Below, in pieces: positions 17,495-26,718 of a stretch of 64,000 bases of DNA. Position 1 is the first letter of the stretch; each line of letters starts with the position of its first letter. Both the position numbers and the translations under genes were made by a program. Source of the stretch: Microbacterium terregens (lineage in GTDB: Bacteria; Pseudomonadota; Alphaproteobacteria; Sphingomonadales; Sphingomonadaceae); assembly GCF_027922045.1 (NCBI RefSeq), contig NZ_BSEX01000006.1:254665-318664 (forward strand). Reading direction: 5' to 3'. The notes under the pieces are model-generated. The model made no database searches. It was not told the origin of the DNA and saw only the letters and a program-made list of their open reading frames with translations.

Positions 17495-19077
17495 TCGGCG
17501 CGGCCAAGGCCTGGGCCCGGCGGCACTGGCCGCGGCTGTCGCTGCGCACCTATCTGTTCGCCAGCTTCTTCCTGGTCGCGGCGCTGCCCGGCGTCGGCGC
17601 GGTGTTCCTGCGCGTCTATGAGAACACGCTGGTGCGCCAGACCGAAGCCGAACTGGCCGCGCAGGGTGCGGCGCTTGCAGCCAGCGCCACCGCATTGTGG
17701 CCGGGGGCTTCCCCGGCTTCCTCCGCGCGAGCGCCTGCGAAAGCACAAAGGTCGCGGTCGTACGAAGCGGCCGGCAGCACGGAGGTCGACCTCAGCAGCA
17801 CTCCGATCCTTCCGGAGCGCCCGGCACCGACCCCGGCGGGGCCGCCGGCAGCCGATGCGCGGGCGGCCGCGGTGCGCTTCGGGCCCGTCCTGGAGCAGAC
17901 GCGCGAGGCGACCCTCGCGTCTATCCTGCTGCTCGACCGGCAGGGCCGCCTCGTGACCGGCAGCAAGGCAAGCGGCAGCTACGCGGCCCTGCCCGAGGTC
18001 GCCTCCGCCCTCGACGGCAGGCCCGCCACCACCCTCCGCCGCAACGGCGCCTATCGCGCGGTCTATCGCTTCGAATGGCTGTCGCGGGCCGCCGCAATCC
18101 GCGTCCACCATGCCCGGCCGATCATCGTCGATGGACAGGTGGTGGGCGTCCTGCTGCTGTCGCGATCGGCACGCGCGCTGTTCGTCGGCCTGTACGAGGA
18201 TCGCGGCAAGATCGCCTTCGGGGTGCTTGCGATCCTGGGCGCGCTGATCGTCCTGTCGGGCCTGCTCTCGCGCGGCATCGCTCGCCCGATCGACCAGTTG
18301 CGCCAGGCCGCGCGCGGCGTCGCCGCCGGCCAGGGCAGCGTGCCCGCGGTGCCTCCCACCGCCGCCATCGAGATCCAGGACCTGTATCGCGATTTCGCCG
18401 TCATGGCCGAGGCGATCGACAAGCGTTCCCGCTACCTGCGCGACTTCGCCCATGCCGTCAGCCACGAATTCAAGACGCCGCTCGCCGCCATTCGCGGCGC
18501 GATCGAGCTGCTGCAGGACCACGCCGACGACATGGGGCCGGAGGATCGGCGCCGGTTCCTGGCGAATGTGGACGCAGACGCCTCCCGGCTGACGCTGCTG
18601 GTCTCGCGGCTGCTGGAACTCGCCCGTGCCGACATGATGACGGCAGCGTCGGAGGGCACCGCCGACGTCGTCGCCACCGCCCGCCGGCTGGCCGACGCGC
18701 TCGGCAGCGCGGAGTGCGCCATCGCCGTCGAGGTCGAGACGCCGGTGCCAGCCGCCGCCATGCCGCAGGCGACGCTCGAGGCCGTGCTCGCCACCCTCCT
18801 CGACAACAGCCGCCAGGCCGGCGCGAGCGAGATCACGATCGGCATCCGGGAGGATCGAGGCGTGCTCGTCACCGTCACCGACGATGGTGGCGGCATTCCG
18901 CTCGCCGACCGTGGCCGGATCTTCGAGCCCTTCTTCACCTCGCGGCGGGCACGCGGGGGAACGGGCCTCGGCCTGCCGATCGCACGATCGCTGCTGGCCT
19001 CGGCGGGGGGCGAGCTGGGACTGCTCGACACCCCGTCCGGCACCGTCTTCCGTCTTACGCTCCCCGCAGCCCCTTAA
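17491..19077 (+). CDS. Membrane sensor histidine kinase
   Basis: Partner of the preceding regulator. From GTG 17491 the 528-residue protein has TM1 near 22-40, a periplasmic sensor of about 200 residues that includes a Pro/Ala-rich insertion (71-125), TM2 near 242-260, a HAMP linker (RPIDQLRQAA), the dimerisation box SHEFKTP with phospho-accepting H325, and an ATP domain with LLDNSRQ, DDGGGIP and GTGLGLPI boxes. All catalytic motifs are intact. The GTGA overlap with the regulator supports an operon. The sensor domain fold is not recognised. Confidence 0.92.
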   Translation: MIGAAKAWARRHWPRLSLRTYLFASFFLVAALPGVGAVFLRVYENTLVRQTEAELAAQGAALAASATALWPGASPASSARAPAKAQRSRSYEAAGSTEVDLSSTPILPERPAPTPAGPPAADARAAAVRFGPVLEQTREATLASILLLDRQGRLVTGSKASGSYAALPEVASALDGRPATTLRRNGAYRAVYRFEWLSRAAAIRVHHARPIIVDGQVVGVLLLSRSARALFVGLYEDRGKIAFGVLAILGALIVLSGLLSRGIARPIDQLRQAARGVAAGQGSVPAVPPTAAIEIQDLYRDFAVMAEAIDKRSRYLRDFAHAVSHEFKTPLAAIRGAIELLQDHADDMGPEDRRRFLANVDADASRLTLLVSRLLELARADMMTAASEGTADVVATARRLADALGSAECAIAVEVETPVPAAAMPQATLEAVLATLLDNSRQAGASEITIGIREDRGVLVTVTDDGGGIPLADRGRIFEPFFTSRRARGGTGLGLPIARSLLASAGGELGLLDTPSGTVFRLTLPAAP

Positions 19078-19127
19078 AGGTCAGCCTCAACAGCGCCCCT
19101 GCCTCCCCAGGAGCACGCCGCCCCGGA

Positions 19128-20945
19128 TCAGCCCTTCCGCTGCGCGATGTAGCGCGTCACCTGTTCCTCCAGCACGTCGAGCGGCAGGGCGCCCTGGCCC
19201 AGCACCACCTCGTGGAAGTCGCGGATGTCGAACTTCGGGCCCAGTTCGCGCTCGGCGCGCTGGCGCAGCTCGGCGATCTTGAGCTGGCCGACCATGTAGC
19301 TCGTCGCCTGGCCGGGCCAGTTGAAGTAGCGGTCGACCTCCCGCGCGATGTCGGTGTCGGATACCGAGCTGTTGGCCTTGAAGTACGCGATCGCCTGCGC
19401 GCGGTCCCAGCGCTTGGCATGGATGCCGGTGTCCAGCACCAGCCGGATGGCGCGCCACACCTGGAGCGACAGCATGCCGAACCGGTCATAGGAGCCCTTG
19501 TAGACGCCCATCTCGTCCGCCAGCCGCTCCGAATAGAGCCCCCAGCCCTCGGTGAAGGCCCCGTAGCCGCCGAACTTGCGGAACTTGGGGATGCCGGTCA
19601 GCTCCTGCTGGCGCGCGATCTGGAAATGGTGCCCCGGCGCGCCCTCGTGCGCGGCGATGGCGGCAACCTGCACCTTCTGCGTCTGGTTCATGTCGACCAG
19701 GTTGACGTAGTAGATGCCCGGCCGCGATCCATCGGCAGACGGGCGGTTGTAGAAGGCGGTGGAGGCCGTCCCTTCACGCCACTTCTCGACCGCGCGCACC
19801 TCCAGCGGCGCCTTTGGCAGCACCCGGAAATAGCGCGGCGCGACCTCCATCACCGATGCGATCACCGCGCGTGCGTCGCGCAGATACGCCTCCCGGCCTT
19901 CCTCGGTGTTCGGATATTTGAACTTGGGGTCGGTGCGGATGTGGTCGAAGAACTGTTCCAGCGTCCCCTGGAAGCCCACCTCGCGCTTGATCGCCTCCAT
20001 CTCCTGCCGGATCGCCGCGACCTGGCGCAGGCCGAGCGCATGGACCTGGTCGGCGGTCAGGCTGGTGGTGGTCGAGTTCTTCAGCCGGTCGGCGTAATAG
20101 GCGGCGCCGTCCGGCAGGCTCCAGGCGCCGAAGTTGCCCTTCGACTTGTGCTCGATCTCGTCGAGCGCGGCGAACAGCGTATCGAACCCGCGGCGGAACG
20201 GCCCCGTCAGCGCCGCCTGCGCGTCGCGCAGCAGCGCCTCCTTGGTGGCGGCCGGCGCGTCGAGCGCCCCCACCTTCTTGCGGAAGTCCGCCATCAGCGT
20301 CGAATCGGCGCCGGTGTCGAACGGCGCGCCAGTGATGACCTTGCGCGCATCCGCCCGCGCAGGCGCGAAGTTCACCTTGTTGGGGATGATGCCTGCGGCC
20401 GCCTGCTCGCGCATCGTCGCCGCCACCTCGCGCATCACCCGTTCCGTATCGCGCAGCCGGGCGACATAGGCGCGTGCGTCCTCGACCGTGTCGACCTTGT
20501 GGTTGTTGATCAGCAGCACCGGGATCGAACCCGCGGGGCTGCCGTTGGTCGACACGGGAAAGCGCAGCTTCCGAAAGCGGAAGGATTCGCGCGCGCGCTC
20601 CGCCTCATATTCGAACAGGCGATAGCTGATGCGCGCGCTTTCGCTCAGCCGATCCGGCCGGAACTGCGCACGCAGTTGCTTCAGCTGCCGCTCCGATAGG
20701 TCGCGCCGGCGCTGCGCTGCCGCGTCCGTATAGTCGTCCAGCCGGTCATAATTGCTCTTGAAGCCCAGGTGCGTCTGCGTCTCCGGGCTGAGGGCGACCT
20801 GCTCGTCAAAGGCGCGATCGAGGAAGGCGAGCAGCGCCGCGTCCTGCTCCCCTACCGCAACCTTTGTCGCCTGCATCACGGGCGGGGCGCTCGCCTGGAT
20901 CAACGGCACGAGCGGCAACAGCAGCATCACCAAGGCAGGACGCAT
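19128..20945 (-). CDS. Exported DUF885 family protein (peptidase-like)
   Basis: Large secreted protein of about 605 residues. Signal peptide MRPALVMLLLPLVPL is followed by the helical DUF885 fold. The family's histidine motif is present as AAHEGAPGHHFQ, resembling an extended HExxH zinc site, with GWGLYSERLADEMG and YMVGQ downstream. Members are generally treated as uncharacterised metallopeptidases, so proteolytic activity here is inference. ATG 20945 with GGAG upstream is preferred to the upstream in-frame ATG, which would bury the signal peptide. It follows the M61 gene on the same strand after 87 bases. Confidence 0.88.
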   Translation of the reverse strand: MRPALVMLLLPLVPLIQASAPPVMQATKVAVGEQDAALLAFLDRAFDEQVALSPETQTHLGFKSNYDRLDDYTDAAAQRRRDLSERQLKQLRAQFRPDRLSESARISYRLFEYEAERARESFRFRKLRFPVSTNGSPAGSIPVLLINNHKVDTVEDARAYVARLRDTERVMREVAATMREQAAAGIIPNKVNFAPARADARKVITGAPFDTGADSTLMADFRKKVGALDAPAATKEALLRDAQAALTGPFRRGFDTLFAALDEIEHKSKGNFGAWSLPDGAAYYADRLKNSTTTSLTADQVHALGLRQVAAIRQEMEAIKREVGFQGTLEQFFDHIRTDPKFKYPNTEEGREAYLRDARAVIASVMEVAPRYFRVLPKAPLEVRAVEKWREGTASTAFYNRPSADGSRPGIYYVNLVDMNQTQKVQVAAIAAHEGAPGHHFQIARQQELTGIPKFRKFGGYGAFTEGWGLYSERLADEMGVYKGSYDRFGMLSLQVWRAIRLVLDTGIHAKRWDRAQAIAYFKANSSVSDTDIAREVDRYFNWPGQATSYMVGQLKIAELRQRAERELGPKFDIRDFHEVVLGQGALPLDVLEEQVTRYIAQRKG

Positions 20946-21032
20946 GGAAATCTCCCCTTTTGATTTCCTGCTTGTCGCGTGCCGTCCCGCGCCGCGCAAT
21001 CGCCCGGCCGCACTTTTCCTTGCCCGGGATGG

Positions 21033-22892
21033 TCAACCGCGCGGCGCCAGGATCTCCAGCAGCCGCGGGCGGGCGCCCGCGATCGGTTCGAGATGGGGAT
21101 AGCGATGGCCGGTGGTGCAGGCGACCTCGACGGTGCGCTCCTGCCGGCCCGCGCGGACCTTCAGCCGAACGCGGCCTTCGGGGCCCTTCGCCCTTGCGAC
21201 CGCATTTCGCAGCCCCTCTGGGGAGAAGGGCCGTCCTTCCACCTCCGGGATCGTCGTGCCGGTCGTGAGGGCAGCGTCATAGGCCGGCCCCTCCCACAGC
21301 ACTTCCTCCAGCTTGCCCTGCGTGTCGACGGTCAGGCCCAGGGAGAACATCAGGTTGACGTTGCCCGCGAGCGTTTCGGCATTGCGCCAGTAATTACTCG
21401 GCGCGTCCCGATAGACCAGCCGGTAGCCGCCCCGCTCCAGCCCTTGGAGCGGCGCGCCCTCGTGCTTGCCCTCGATCATGTCGCGGAAGAATCGCACCCA
21501 GTCGAACGGGGCGAGATCCTCGAGCGCGGCGACCACCTCGTCGAAGGTGTAGGTGCGCGTGGTGCAGGTGCCCGCTTCCTCGGCCGCGAAGAACGCCCTC
21601 GCGAAATCGTCGAGCGACCGCCTATCGTCCGTCAACACTCGGATGCGCGTGTCGACATCGAGCCAGACGAGCGACCCTTCGGAATAATAGTCCTCGCTCC
21701 GCTGCCAGCTGGCCCAGGGCAGCGTCGCGCGCGCGGCGATGATCGGATCGCGCGTCGTGTCGCTCATCGGGCGCCAGCGGCTCCCTGCGCGGGCCTCATG
21801 GGTGGCGGCGGTGAGCGCGATCGCCTGCATCGTCCAGTCCGGCGTCCAGAGGCCGGAGCGCGCGCACAGCACGCGGTCCCAATACTGGGTCTGGCCCTCA
21901 TAAACCCACATCAGGCTGTTGCGGATCGGCCGGTCGAAGCTCGGCGTCCAGCTGTCCTCGCCGCGCCGGTGCTTGCCGTTCCAGGCATGGATGAACTCGT
22001 GCGGGATGGTGTCCCGCCTGGAAAAACTCCCCTCCCAATCCGTGAAATAGGTCGGCAGCGTCACCGCCTCGCAGGATCGGTGATGCTCGACGCCGATGCT
22101 GCCGATCTCTTCGCTGAGCGCAAACAGCACTTCGTAGCGGTCGAACGGCCGTGCCCCGAACAGCTTCTCGGCCTGGTCGACCATGGCCCGATGCGGCGCG
22201 ACCTTCTCTGGCGTGAGCGCGATCTGGTCAGGGCTGTCGGCAAAGATGTTGAGGTGCACCTGCCCCGCGTCGTCCAGCGGAACGCGTTCGAAGTGCCGCC
22301 CCGCGAACACGGGCGAGTCCACCAGAACGTCGAGGGGCGCGGTCTCGTAGCGGATGGTGGTGCCGTCGCTGTCCACCGCCGCGAGCGCGCACGCCTGCTG
22401 CCATCCCTCCGGAAGGGTCAAGCTCGCGTCGAAGGGGATCTGCCGCGCATAATAGCCGGCCGGGTAGAGCAGCACCGTGTTCCACTGGAGGCTCAGCATC
22501 TCCGAACCTACGAGCACGCGGCCCTGGGCGCCGTCGGTCGGCGACAGGAACTGGAAGCGGACCTCCACTTCCGCGACATCGTCCGGCACGTCGACATGAA
22601 AGGCGTGCACCTGGACGGCATGGCGCTTCCACGAAAGCGGCGCTCCACCGGCCGTGACGGTCAGGCCTGCGAAGAGCTCGATCGGGGCCTGCGGCGCGTG
22701 GTAGCCCGGCAACCACTCCGGAAAGAGCAGCGTCAGGATACCCGGTGCCGGCACCGGGACGACTTCGCGCACCCGGAAGATGCGGCGGGTGATGTCCGTC
22801 GCGTCCACATGCAGGGCGATGCGCCCGGGAAAGGGCACGTCCTCGGGCGCAGGGACGGGATAGTCCCCGCCCGCGTTTTCAAGCTCGGTCAC
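21033..22892 (-). CDS. M61 glycyl aminopeptidase family protein
   Basis: Zinc metallopeptidase of family M61: HEFIHAW (H298, E299, H302) with the third ligand E332 in YEGQTQYW. An N-terminal beta domain and a degenerate C-terminal PDZ-like region (about 515-600) complete the family layout. At 619 residues it is normal in size, but no signal peptide precedes TELENAGG, unlike most sphingomonad homologues, so a cytoplasmic location is possible. It lies 12 bases downstream of a DUF6894-like gene and upstream of the DUF885 gene, all on the minus strand. Confidence 0.88.
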   Translation of the reverse strand: MTELENAGGDYPVPAPEDVPFPGRIALHVDATDITRRIFRVREVVPVPAPGILTLLFPEWLPGYHAPQAPIELFAGLTVTAGGAPLSWKRHAVQVHAFHVDVPDDVAEVEVRFQFLSPTDGAQGRVLVGSEMLSLQWNTVLLYPAGYYARQIPFDASLTLPEGWQQACALAAVDSDGTTIRYETAPLDVLVDSPVFAGRHFERVPLDDAGQVHLNIFADSPDQIALTPEKVAPHRAMVDQAEKLFGARPFDRYEVLFALSEEIGSIGVEHHRSCEAVTLPTYFTDWEGSFSRRDTIPHEFIHAWNGKHRRGEDSWTPSFDRPIRNSLMWVYEGQTQYWDRVLCARSGLWTPDWTMQAIALTAATHEARAGSRWRPMSDTTRDPIIAARATLPWASWQRSEDYYSEGSLVWLDVDTRIRVLTDDRRSLDDFARAFFAAEEAGTCTTRTYTFDEVVAALEDLAPFDWVRFFRDMIEGKHEGAPLQGLERGGYRLVYRDAPSNYWRNAETLAGNVNLMFSLGLTVDTQGKLEEVLWEGPAYDAALTTGTTIPEVEGRPFSPEGLRNAVARAKGPEGRVRLKVRAGRQERTVEVACTTGHRYPHLEPIAGARPRLLEILAPRG

Positions 22893-22904
22893 GGAAGGTT
22901 GTCC

Positions 22905-23147
22905 TCAGGACATCTGACGGGCGAGTTCTGCCAGAAGGATACGGGCGACGGGGGCATCCCCCTCGTCACGCACGTCGAGGCGGGCGCGCAGTTCGCATGG
23001 CTTCCGGCGAACGCGCTGTCGGATCATGCCCCGGCCGATGCGCGCGGCCTCCGCCAGCGCGGCACCGACATCGGGGAACTCGTGATGATCGTTCTTGATC
23101 GGACGGCTCTTGTCGAGCGTGCAGAGATGAAAGGAATATGCGGGCAT
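22905..23147 (-). CDS. DUF6894-like small protein
   Basis: An 80-residue protein starting MPAYSFHLCT, the aromatic-strand opening seen in the DUF6894 family that is frequent in alphaproteobacteria, then a helix (DVGAALAEAARIGRGMI) and two strands (ELRARLDVRDEG, ARILLAEL). ATG 23147 has AGGGG close upstream; the in-frame extension to 23273 is not supported. Only 12 bases separate it from the M61 peptidase gene, so cotranscription is likely. Function unknown; homologues are often near stress genes. Confidence 0.65.
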   Translation of the reverse strand: MPAYSFHLCTLDKSRPIKNDHHEFPDVGAALAEAARIGRGMIRQRVRRKPCELRARLDVRDEGDAPVARILLAELARQMS

Positions 23148-23320
23148 ACCCCTGAAAATCCCGGGGCGGGCCCTGGGTTGCCATCTTAAATGTAGATCAA
23201 CACGATTTCCGGCCCGAGCCTCCGACTGCCGATTCCGGACCTGATCGGAGGTGAAATCTGCCCCTATTTCCACGACTTGAAGAGACGAGCGACACCGCGT
23301 CGCGGCAGCCCGCCGGCGGC

Positions 23321-24040
23321 TCAGCGGGAACGATGCTCAAGGTAGAGGTAGCTCGGATCGAACTCCGCGATGCGGCGTAGCAAGGGCAGGTCGTGGATCA
23401 TCACCCGCCCGCTCCGGAACTCGACCGCCCTCTGTTCCCGCAGCTCGCGCAGCACCCGGTTCACATGCACCGGCGTCAGGCCCAGGCATTCGGAAAGCTG
23501 CTGCTGGGTAAGGTCCAGCCGATAGCTGCTTCCCTCCGTCAGTCCGACGATGCCCAACCGCACGTGCAGTTCGCAGAACAGATTGGCCATGCGCGCGATC
23601 GCCGTGCGGCGGCCGAGCGACACCGTCCATTCGCGGTGGATTGCGGCATCCAGGTTGGTCCCGAACCAGTAGACGCGGGTCAGGTGCGGAAATTCTTCGG
23701 TGATTCGCTTGAGGTTCTCGTGCGACATGGTCGCGACGCGGCACGGCGTCAGCGTCATCACGTCGTGGTCGAGGCGCTTGAGCGTGAAGCTGTGCAAATC
23801 GGCAAAGTCACCCGGTACGTGCAGTTCCGTCACCTGGCGCTGGCCGTTGCGCAGGTCCTTGTAGCGCGAGACCAGGCCGTCGAGCACGAGCGTGGATTCG
23901 CTCAGTTCCACGTTGGCGTGGATGATGGTCCGGCCTGCCGGATGCTCGCGCACGTCGTCGATGGCAGATCGGATCGCCTGCTCCTCCTCCGCGCTCAGCG
24001 AGTCCCGCGCACGCAGCTTCAGCAAATGGCGTTCGATCAT
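23321..24040 (-). CDS. Crp/Fnr-family transcriptional regulator
   Basis: Regulator with an N-terminal cyclic-nucleotide-like beta barrel (PAGRTIIHANV, VPGDFADLHSF), a long dimerisation helix and a C-terminal winged helix containing LTQQQLSECLGLTPVHVNRVLREL. The N-terminal cysteines of FNR are absent, so it is not an iron-sulfur oxygen sensor, and the cAMP-binding residues of CRP are not evident; the effector is unknown. ATG 24040 gives 239 residues. It stands alone, upstream of the c-di-GMP block, and might control it, but no operator can be assigned. Confidence 0.88.
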   Translation of the reverse strand: MIERHLLKLRARDSLSAEEEQAIRSAIDDVREHPAGRTIIHANVELSESTLVLDGLVSRYKDLRNGQRQVTELHVPGDFADLHSFTLKRLDHDVMTLTPCRVATMSHENLKRITEEFPHLTRVYWFGTNLDAAIHREWTVSLGRRTAIARMANLFCELHVRLGIVGLTEGSSYRLDLTQQQLSECLGLTPVHVNRVLRELREQRAVEFRSGRVMIHDLPLLRRIAEFDPSYLYLEHRSR

Positions 24041-24193
24041 GCACCTGTCCCGGCTTCGAAGACCCACCCCTCCCCACCCGTGGCCGCAAACGGCCGCGTG
24101 TGGTGGCGCAAGGCCAGATAGCCGGAGCCTTTCACCGACGCCAACCCCTGCGGTGCTCGCCGCCTGCCTCTGGCGCGAGACGCAGCCGGCTAG

Positions 24194-24352
24194 CTAGCCG
24201 CCGATCTGCTGGACTTCCGTGGTGTCGTCGTGCTCGCCCCAGCCCAACGCGTAGGACACCGCAATGATCGCAACCAGAAAGGCGATCACGATATAGAGAC
24301 CGAGCAGCCCTGCAGGCTTCCTCGACGGGTCCCTCTTGTCCGTGCCTGCCAT
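24194..24352 (-). CDS. 52-residue single-pass membrane protein
   Basis: A short gene with a textbook ribosome site (GGAGGAG six bases before ATG 24352). The product has a basic N-terminus (AGTDKRDPSRKPAG), one hydrophobic helix (LYIVIAFLVAIIAVSYAL, about 19-36) and an acidic periplasmic tail (GEHDDTTEVQQ). Positive-inside charge predicts N-in orientation. No family recognised. It lies between the Crp-type regulator and the GGDEF gene, 82 bases downstream of the latter. The strong Shine-Dalgarno and codon bias support real expression. Confidence 0.7.
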   Translation of the reverse strand: MAGTDKRDPSRKPAGLLGLYIVIAFLVAIIAVSYALGWGEHDDTTEVQQIGG

Positions 24353-24433
24353 GATCGCTCCTCCATGCCGCTCGGTCGGTAACGCGGCATCGGCCGATTG
24401 GGTGCCTTGGCGGCGGAAGATGCGCCGGGCGGA

Positions 24434-25612
24434 CTAGTTCACTCGTGGCGCAGCAAGATCGGGGGCCGTCTCGCGCATGCGGAGCGGACCGGCGACGACG
24501 CGTCCGCTCGACTTGGCATGGTGCAGCGCCAGGTCGGCGATCTCCAGCAGGATCGGCAGGTCCTCCCCATGCTCTTCCGAAAGCGCCACGCCCACGCTGG
24601 CGCCGACATGCACCTGCTGCCCATCGACGAAATAGCCACGATCGGCGATCGCGGCGCTGATCCGCGCCTTCAACAGCTCGGCACCGCCGCGGTCCACGGC
24701 CTCCGCCACCAGGACGAACTCGTCCCCGCCCAGCCGCGCCACCTGCCCCCGCCCGGCTGCGAGCTGCTGCAGGCGCTCGGCGACGCCGACCAGGACGGTA
24801 TCCCCCGCCTTGTGCCCCAGCGTGTCGTTGATGCTCTTGAACCAGTCGAGGTCGAGGTAAAAGACGGCAAGCGCGCCTTGGCCGTGCCCCATCCGATCCT
24901 CCGCCCAGCGCGCCAGGCCGCTGCGGTTGAGGAGGCCGGTGAGCGGGTCGTGCCGGGCGTGATGGTCGTTGATCATCTCCGCTCGCATCGTCCGGACCAG
25001 CAACCGGTTGAGCTGGAAGGCGGCCGCGCTCATGCTGATGAGGTAGAACGGGATCTGGAACATCACGAGCAGCAGCACCGGCTGGCCGGAAAATGCTGCG
25101 GCGACCGCGCAGGGCCCCAGGCTCAGCCCGATCATCACCGCCACCAGGCGTGGAGCGCCGAAGTTGCGGAAGCAGATGCCGCCCACCATCGCCGCCGCCG
25201 AGAGACAGGCGAGCGCCGCCGCGACCCAGTCCCCGCTCGCGACGCACATGAAGGTGCCATAGCCGACGCTTGCCGCCCAGAGCACGGCAAGCGAGATGTA
25301 GATGTCGGTCGGACCCCGCCGTCCCTGGGCGATCGCCTTGCGTCCCAGCACCAGTGCCGGCAATCGCGCTGCCGCCAGCAGCACCTCCAGAGCCACCCAC
25401 AGATAGGCCGCCGTCGTGTGCATCCGTGCGGCGACGAGCGCCGACACCGCGACGGTGTTCAGCACCCCGCCTGCAAAGATCGGCAAGCTGGCATAGAGGC
25501 TGTGCAGCAGCGTCCTGCGCATGCTGTCGGGGATGTCCTCCCCTGGCTCCACCAGCCATCGCGTCAGAGACCATCGGGGCAGTTCGCACCCGAAGCCGGA
25601 TCGTGCACTCAT
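24434..25612 (-). CDS. Membrane GGDEF diguanylate cyclase
   Basis: Makes cyclic di-GMP from two GTP. The N-terminal half (about 38-205) has five or six hydrophobic segments forming a membrane sensor without recognised ligand site. The GGDEF domain (220-385) has an intact LGGDEF active site at 294-299 and the DPLTGLLNR entry motif. The RxxD inhibitory site nine residues before GGDEF is not present, so product inhibition is unlikely. ATG 25612 has only a weak ribosome site; an internal ATG at residue 31 is a fallback. It diverges from the rpfF-like gene. Confidence 0.9.
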   Translation of the reverse strand: MSARSGFGCELPRWSLTRWLVEPGEDIPDSMRRTLLHSLYASLPIFAGGVLNTVAVSALVAARMHTTAAYLWVALEVLLAAARLPALVLGRKAIAQGRRGPTDIYISLAVLWAASVGYGTFMCVASGDWVAAALACLSAAAMVGGICFRNFGAPRLVAVMIGLSLGPCAVAAAFSGQPVLLLVMFQIPFYLISMSAAAFQLNRLLVRTMRAEMINDHHARHDPLTGLLNRSGLARWAEDRMGHGQGALAVFYLDLDWFKSINDTLGHKAGDTVLVGVAERLQQLAAGRGQVARLGGDEFVLVAEAVDRGGAELLKARISAAIADRGYFVDGQQVHVGASVGVALSEEHGEDLPILLEIADLALHHAKSSGRVVAGPLRMRETAPDLAAPRVN

Positions 25613-25779
25613 ACAAAGGCTCGCAACCTGTGCACCCCCCGGTGCATCGTTGTTCGCCCTTAATGGCAGAATATCCTTAACAGAAGGTTTGGATCTTCGC
25701 GGGCGCCGGGCGGATCGTCATCATTGCCCACCTATTCTGCGCAGGCAGCAATAATGCTGTGCAGAAGAAGGCAAGCATC

Positions 25780-26706
25780 ATGACTATTCATCAACCCCGC
25801 TTCAAAGCCGGCATCAAGCACGATTCGGCAACGCAAACACCTCGACTGGACGCAGCCGACAACAACGCCCGGCCGCTATTCGCATTCGAACAGCTGGATG
25901 TGCAGTTCGATACCGAACTGGACACGCTCTGGACCTATATGTGTCCGCGGGTGCGGCCCAGCTTCAATCCGGACCTGCTTCGTGAGTTCGGCCAATGGCA
26001 GGACGACATCGTCCGCGCCTGCACCAGCGGAACCGCGCCGATCCGCTATCTGGTGCTGGGCTCGCGCTTCCCCGGCGTGTTCTCGCTCGGCGGAGACCTG
26101 GACCTCTTCTCCCAGCATATCCGCGCGCACGATCGCGATGCCCTGGCACGCTACGGCCGTGCGTGTGTGCGCATCCTCCATCGCAACATGCTGGGCCTCG
26201 ACCTGCCGATCGTGACCATCGGGCTGGTCGAAGGGGACGCGCTCGGCGGCGGCTTCGAGGCGCTGCTTTCCTTCAATGTCGTGATCGCCGAGCGGGGCAC
26301 GAGCTTCGGCCTGCCCGAGACGCTGTTCGGCCTGTTCCCCGGGATGGGCGCCCACTGCTTCCTGTCCCGTCGGCTGGGCGCCGCACGGGCGGAGCAGATG
26401 ATCCTGAGCGGGCAGACCTACAGCGCGGAGGACCTCTACGACCTCGGGCTCGTCCACGGCCTGGCCGAGCCCGGCGAAGGCCGCCGGACGGTGGAGGAGT
26501 ATATCCGCCAGAACCGCCGCCGCCACACCGCGCACTGCGCGATCTATGAGGCGTCGCGCGCGATCAACCCGCTCCCGCTCGCCGAGTTGGAAGCGGTGGT
26601 CGAGCTCTGGGCCGACGCCGCGGTGCGGCTGACCGAGGGCGACCTCAAGCGGATGCGTCGCCTGATCGCGGCGCAGACCCGCCTGCTCGAGAAGGCCGCC
26701 GCCTGA
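25780..26706 (+). CDS. rpfF: RpfF-like crotonase, candidate diffusible signal factor synthase
   Basis: Crotonase-fold enzyme resembling Xanthomonas RpfF, which releases cis-2-unsaturated fatty acids (DSF) by acyl-ACP dehydration and thioester hydrolysis. Both RpfF glutamates are kept: E160 in GGGFEALLS and E180 in GLPETLFGLFPGMGA, 20 residues apart as in Xanthomonas, with FSLGGDLDLF forming the oxyanion region. The 308-residue size fits. ATG 25780 with GAAGAAGG upstream is chosen over GTG 25759. Flanking c-di-GMP genes strengthen a signalling role, but no RpfC/RpfG receptor gene is seen here. An ordinary enoyl-CoA hydratase cannot be excluded without phylogeny. Confidence 0.82.
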   Translation: MTIHQPRFKAGIKHDSATQTPRLDAADNNARPLFAFEQLDVQFDTELDTLWTYMCPRVRPSFNPDLLREFGQWQDDIVRACTSGTAPIRYLVLGSRFPGVFSLGGDLDLFSQHIRAHDRDALARYGRACVRILHRNMLGLDLPIVTIGLVEGDALGGGFEALLSFNVVIAERGTSFGLPETLFGLFPGMGAHCFLSRRLGAARAEQMILSGQTYSAEDLYDLGLVHGLAEPGEGRRTVEEYIRQNRRRHTAHCAIYEASRAINPLPLAELEAVVELWADAAVRLTEGDLKRMRRLIAAQTRLLEKAAA

Positions 26707-26718
26707 TCGCTTGGACGT

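Noticed and set aside
17697..20699. 1000-residue plus-strand frame
   Set aside because: Shadow of the kinase gene and antisense to the DUF885 gene; compositionally typical of wrong-frame GC-rich sequence.
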